A stretch of 60,000 nt of DNA from positions 36,334,001 to 36,394,000 of the forward strand of contig OX485804.1 of NCBI GenBank assembly GCA_950295325.1, written 5' to 3'. Source of the stretch: Polytrichum commune. Lineage: Eukaryota; Streptophyta; Polytrichopsida; Polytrichales; Polytrichaceae. The stretch's first letter is position 1. Every line of letters begins with the position of its first letter. The notes below the pieces were generated by a model. It did no database searches. It worked only from the letters and a program-made list of their open reading frames with translations, and was not told the origin of the DNA. The position numbers and the translations under genes were made by a program. Shown here one piece after another: positions 56,240 to 60,000 of this stretch.

Positions 56240-59200
56240 ATGAGAGTGGCGGCGGCTTAGTGCCTATTTTCACAGTTGAATTGTGTGGTTATTGTTAGGG
56301 CTATGTGTTCTATGCTAGTTTTGGGTTTTAATGTTAGTAAGTGTGTTTAGTCAAGTGGGACCAAAGATTGTTTTTATTCTAATCTCCTTTTGTTTAGGAT
56401 TATGTGTGTTAGGTACCTTATAGCAATTTGGGATATGGATTCCATTAGTTTATGGATTTTGAAGTTGGGGATTTGTAGGCCTTGGAGGAGTTGAACACTT
56501 GTTGTATGTATAATGCCCCTTATTCTTGACTTGATTATAATGGGCGGTAGTACAATCCACCCTAGTTGGGATAAAAGTGCGTGGAGAATGGCGTATTTAT
56601 CAAGTTTTCGGTTGGTGGCTTCTACGGGGAATCCACTGTTGCAGTAAGTGATTTCAAATACTTTGAGGTTTGGGCTAGGTGTGAAGGGTATTTGATCTGT
56701 AGGTGGGGCTCCTAGGATTCATAACATATCGGGTCTAAGACAAGTGGCATAATTACATCTTGGTAGATAGCATGTGCATGGGAGTTAGCCATGAGGGTAT
56801 GGTGTTGTCAATTGGGTGGTCTTTAATTTTACTGGCGTTGATTAGGGTGAGGCGACGGGTTGTGGGGTGGGCTAGTATTGTGTTAAGTAGTGCATGCACT
56901 ACTTTGTTGTGTCGGTTTGTCCTTAGACTGTTCATGTGTTTATCAGTGCAACATGATAGTGGGTGGAGGCATGTGTCATTTTGGTGGGATGTGCATAGGT
57001 TACATGTTGGGATATGTCTTGTTCAAGGACGTGTTATTTTTGACAATTTCTTGAGTACCTTTCATATCTAAATTTGAGGGTTTGTGTTATTTGCACATCG
57101 GTAATCTAGGGGGCATCCCATAATAGATTGACCATTTTATGTGTATGTTTGTGTTGGAGAGTCATTTGTCTATATAGGGTATTATTTTTTGCATGGGAGA
57201 TGAGTGCGCTTACATATTCTTTTTCTATGTAGTTTTTTTATGGTTGCAGATTGAGCCGTCATGTTGTGTGGATGTCGGGGGATCTATGTCCAATACCGTA
57301 TGATGGCCAATGAGGTGGAAAGGGGTTTGTACAATGCGGGGTTGTTCTTTTCCATGTTCGGCCAATTCAGCAGCCTCGTCATTTCGAACGATGTTTGTGT
57401 GGGATCTAACTTTGCAGATGGTGATATTGTGGTGGGATGTTTTTAACATAATTACTATTTTGGTTACGAGGAGCTAATCTTGGTGGTTATAATGGGAGGA
57501 TGAGTTTCTTATGTGGTTGAGGAGAAGATATATGTTGTTGAGGCTATTTGTGAATATGAATGTATATGTTGGGAGCGTTTTGGTGAGTTATGTAGCGATG
57601 AAGAGTGCATATAATTATGCTATGCGAATATTGGGGTATCCGGGTACGCGAGCAATGATGTTGACTTGTAGTGGTCCATTGAAAACTCTGGCTCCCGCAA
57701 TATTGCCTTTTCCTTCTCCATCTGGTGGTGTAAATGAGCCATCCGTAAAGTAGGATTGACATGTGGGAAGCGTAGGGGGAGGGGTGTTGGTGAAGGGGGG
57801 GGGGGGGGGTGGGCTATGTGCCATGCTTTCAACATTTTGATGTATGCTCTTTGTGTATGGGGGTGGGTATGATGGGGTAGGTGGTGCAAGTGGGGAGGAG
57901 TGTTGTAGGGAGTTGTTGGAGGAAGGTGGGTAAGTGTGGTGGGTGTGTGGGAGATTATTAGGATGATGTTGAATAGGGGTTCTTTGTTGTTGTAGTATGC
58001 ATGGAAGGGCAATGTTTCAATATATTGTAAAGTGAGGGGTGGGATGGTAAGCATGGAGTTACATGTGGTTGTTGAAGCGGGTTGGTTGCATTGTTTGTCC
58101 AATCATCGTGCGTGATGGTAATAATTGTAGTGGAGTTGTGGTTGGTGTGTGCAGCTAGTCTTGCCCATATGATAAATTTTGGTAGTAGGTCTAGGGTTGT
58201 TATATGAGCATATCCACATCCTTTCCATTCAATGGAGAAGGTTGGGCCCAAGAAGCCAAAAATTACATCTCTTTCATATGGGGAGTGGTAATGTGATAAT
58301 TGCATGGGACATGTAAGTGAACTTGAGAAGTACGAGTGTATGATTTGGAAGGTTTGTATGAGTTTGTCTAGAATTGATGATGGAAGTGTGCAGTGGTTAT
58401 GAATGAGGGGGTGGTGGGTGGTTCATGTCTTGGAAGTGATTTGATGTATCGGTCAATGAGGAGGAAAATACCATGGCAAAGTCTCGTATAGGTGGGGAGA
58501 GGGTGTGGTTCTCGATGAGTTTATGAATTGAGTTTCTTTGCCATAGACATGTTAAGCTTTCAAGTGGTATATCAATTTGGTAGCTTCCCATGTTGCCGTG
58601 TCTTTGGGCCAGAGAGGGGTGTATGTGTATTGTGGGTGTTGTGGTGATAATATATTTGTTTGAATTACATTCATGAATATGAAGGGTAAGGTGTGGGATG
58701 TCAAGTCTAGGGAAAACATTTCATCTGTCGCGTGATTGTTGGGGTTTTAGGTTGTCAAGTAATTTATTTTTTATGATATGTAGTTTTTTTTTTTGTGTGA
58801 GTTTTGTGACAAATAATAAGTTTTGTTGACAAAGGATGGTGTTGGGGTTTAAGAGTTGTGTTTGTGTGATCCATTTGGAGTGGTTGGTGTGTGGGGTTTG
58901 CTAGTGGCAATGAAATTTATGTGTGTATTGTTTAGCTCCCCATTTGTCTTTTTGTGCGTGGATTTACAACTAAAGATGTATGAGATAGGGGTGCCTAGGG
59001 TTGCGAGGTTGTGTTTTATTTTGGGTGCAGGGTAGACTTTGGGGTTGTGGGGTGGTGGGGGTGATGACGTGTGTTGTGTGGGGGGTGATGATGTGTATTG
59101 TGCATGTGATATGTGTTTGGTGGAAAGACGGTAGTGGCTCTTAAAAGTGCACTTTTCAATATTATGGATTTGGTAGGGTATTTATCTGGGAATTCTTTAA

Positions 59201-59600
59201 TGGCGAGTGTGCGTGTGTTGATGTGATCTTGGATTTGGGGCAAGGCGGTAATGTTGAAGGAGGAGAGTTTTTTTTAAGGAACCTCTCCTTATTGGATTTT
59301 TGTTGTGGGGTAAGAGCAAGGTAAAATGGGCTCTTGTACTAGTCTTTTAATAGCACATAGTTGTTGAGAGGAAAGGTGTTGTCTATGGAGTCTAGATGGA
59401 TGTTGAAGTGTTTTTAAGTATGTATAGGGATCTAGTGGTTGGTGATCTAAAGCACCATTGGTAGTTTAATTGTGAGAGGTGTTCATCTCCACCATATTTG
59501 TTCGTTATAAATTTCATCATTTCCTTGGTATATCTTGCCTAATGGGCATGGGTCATTGAGTGTTTGTGCGAGTTGTTCACTAAATGTAATGACATACTGG
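56240..59600 (-). pseudogene. Decayed element: RNase H + zinc knuckle + restriction-like endonuclease
   Basis: Read on the minus strand, several frames join into one broken coding region. From 57,758 to about 57,350 lies an RNase H fold: FTDGS, then LYAL preceded by a stop where Glu is expected, FTNS where TDS is expected, and RSHTNIVRNDEAAELA. From 57,004 a zinc knuckle follows (CNLC...H...C, then LRTNRHNK). From about 56,740 to 56,370 a 110-codon stretch carries RPD, VFEITYCN, KLDKYA, GW and RGIIH before a stop; I read it as a PD-(D/E)XK-type (REL) endonuclease. Upstream, 58,305-58,160 gives FGFLGPTFSIEWKGCGYAHI and a Pro/His-rich linker. No reverse-transcriptase signature is recognisable up to 59,600. 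RNase H has lost two of its four acidic residues. At least three frame changes and several stops make it non-functional. Confidence 0.65.
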
Positions 59601-59919
59601 AAGTAAAGATAATGCTTCAATGTTCAACTAAATTTATATAAATGATGAGTTTATAAAATGATAAAAGTCTTTCATTACCATGAATGTTCCCCACATGTAA
59701 GAGTTATCACTCACTTATCAAATATACTCACTAGTGCCCTTTCATTCAACACCCACTTACTTGTTTCTCATCATCCATGCAAAAAATCATCAAACTAATC
59801 CACCTCATGAACTACTTGTGACATTGCAAATTAAAACCCCAAGTATATCTTTGTTCATAGGCACATGTATCTCATAATGCTACTGACTGGCGTTTAGTGT
59901 TCATACAAGGAAAATGTTT

Positions 59920-60000
59920 AGTATAAGACATGCCTAAATCGAGCACAACAACAATCTAGACAACATGTATTTGAGTGGTATGTGGTTAGGTGTGAATCTA
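59920..60000 (+). repeat. Family A repeat, cut by the window end
   Basis: GTATTTGAGTGGTATGTGGT followed by TAGGTGTGAATCTA is the beginning of the family A core. The rest lies outside the window. Confidence 0.65.

Noticed and set aside
57350-57758. Use of TAA/TAG as sense codons (alternative genetic code) to explain the RNase H stops
   Set aside because: The kinase gene in the same window uses normal CAA/CAG glutamine codons and a standard stop, and the element also has frameshifts. Ordinary decay explains the stops.
57615-58305. Apparent Pro/His-rich proteins on the minus strand as independent genes
   Set aside because: They are overlapping frames of one decayed element. The His/Pro richness comes from CA/CC-rich DNA read in shifted frames.
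1-60000. CRISPR arrays, operons, bacterial promoters or riboswitches
   Set aside because: The direct repeats present are diverged tandem units of 230-425 bp or microsatellites without regular spacers. The gene structure is eukaryotic.

Overview
This window is nuclear DNA of a land plant, most likely an angiosperm. The evidence is one ten-exon gene of a plant receptor-like kinase family with GT-AG introns, together with plant-type transposon debris: Stowaway and PIF/Harbinger-like MITEs, a tRNA-derived SINE, hAT-like short elements and a telomere-type TTTAGGG remnant. The species cannot be named from the sequence. The DNA is AT-rich, with short G/C homopolymer tracts and many microsatellites.

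Layout. Positions 1-36,000 hold no intact gene. They are a patchwork of short non-autonomous elements and diverged repeats, including two nested insertion series (4,142-4,760 and 19,226-20,085) and several tandem duplications (18.2-18.9 kb, 22.3-23.3 kb, 30.1-30.6 kb). Repeat families are labelled A to I here because they recur in the window and I cannot name them: A (about 400 bp, ten or more copies), B (about 180 bp), E (foldback), F, G (about 200 bp), H (about 400 bp), I. A separate MITE family with TA-flanked CACTAAAT-type ends has about nine or ten copies.

37,309-44,701 (minus strand) is the one convincing gene: an intact 985-residue cytoplasmic receptor-like kinase with an N-terminal universal-stress-protein-like domain, in the PERK-related group often annotated as inactive kinases. 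All nine introns have GT-AG borders and the reading frame is unbroken. Intron 1 is filled with a roughly 300-bp tandem repeat, and introns 5 and 9 each carry a family A insertion, in opposite orientations. A pyrimidine-rich leader or divergent ORF and an unusual GC-rich block (45.8-45.9 kb) lie upstream.

46,000-53,300 has further tandem repeats, a 364-bp MITE, and a well-preserved SINE at 52,878-53,245 with 14-bp target-site duplications. 56,240-59,600 (minus strand) is a decayed coding element. Its recognisable 3' half reads RNase H, then a CCHC zinc knuckle, then an RHN/PD-(D/E)XK-like restriction-type endonuclease domain. No reverse-transcriptase signature is recognisable upstream, which makes it the most unusual object in the window.

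Apart from the kinase, nothing looks like a working cellular pathway. The interest lies in the repeat architecture, the kinase's intron load and the decayed RNase H/endonuclease element.
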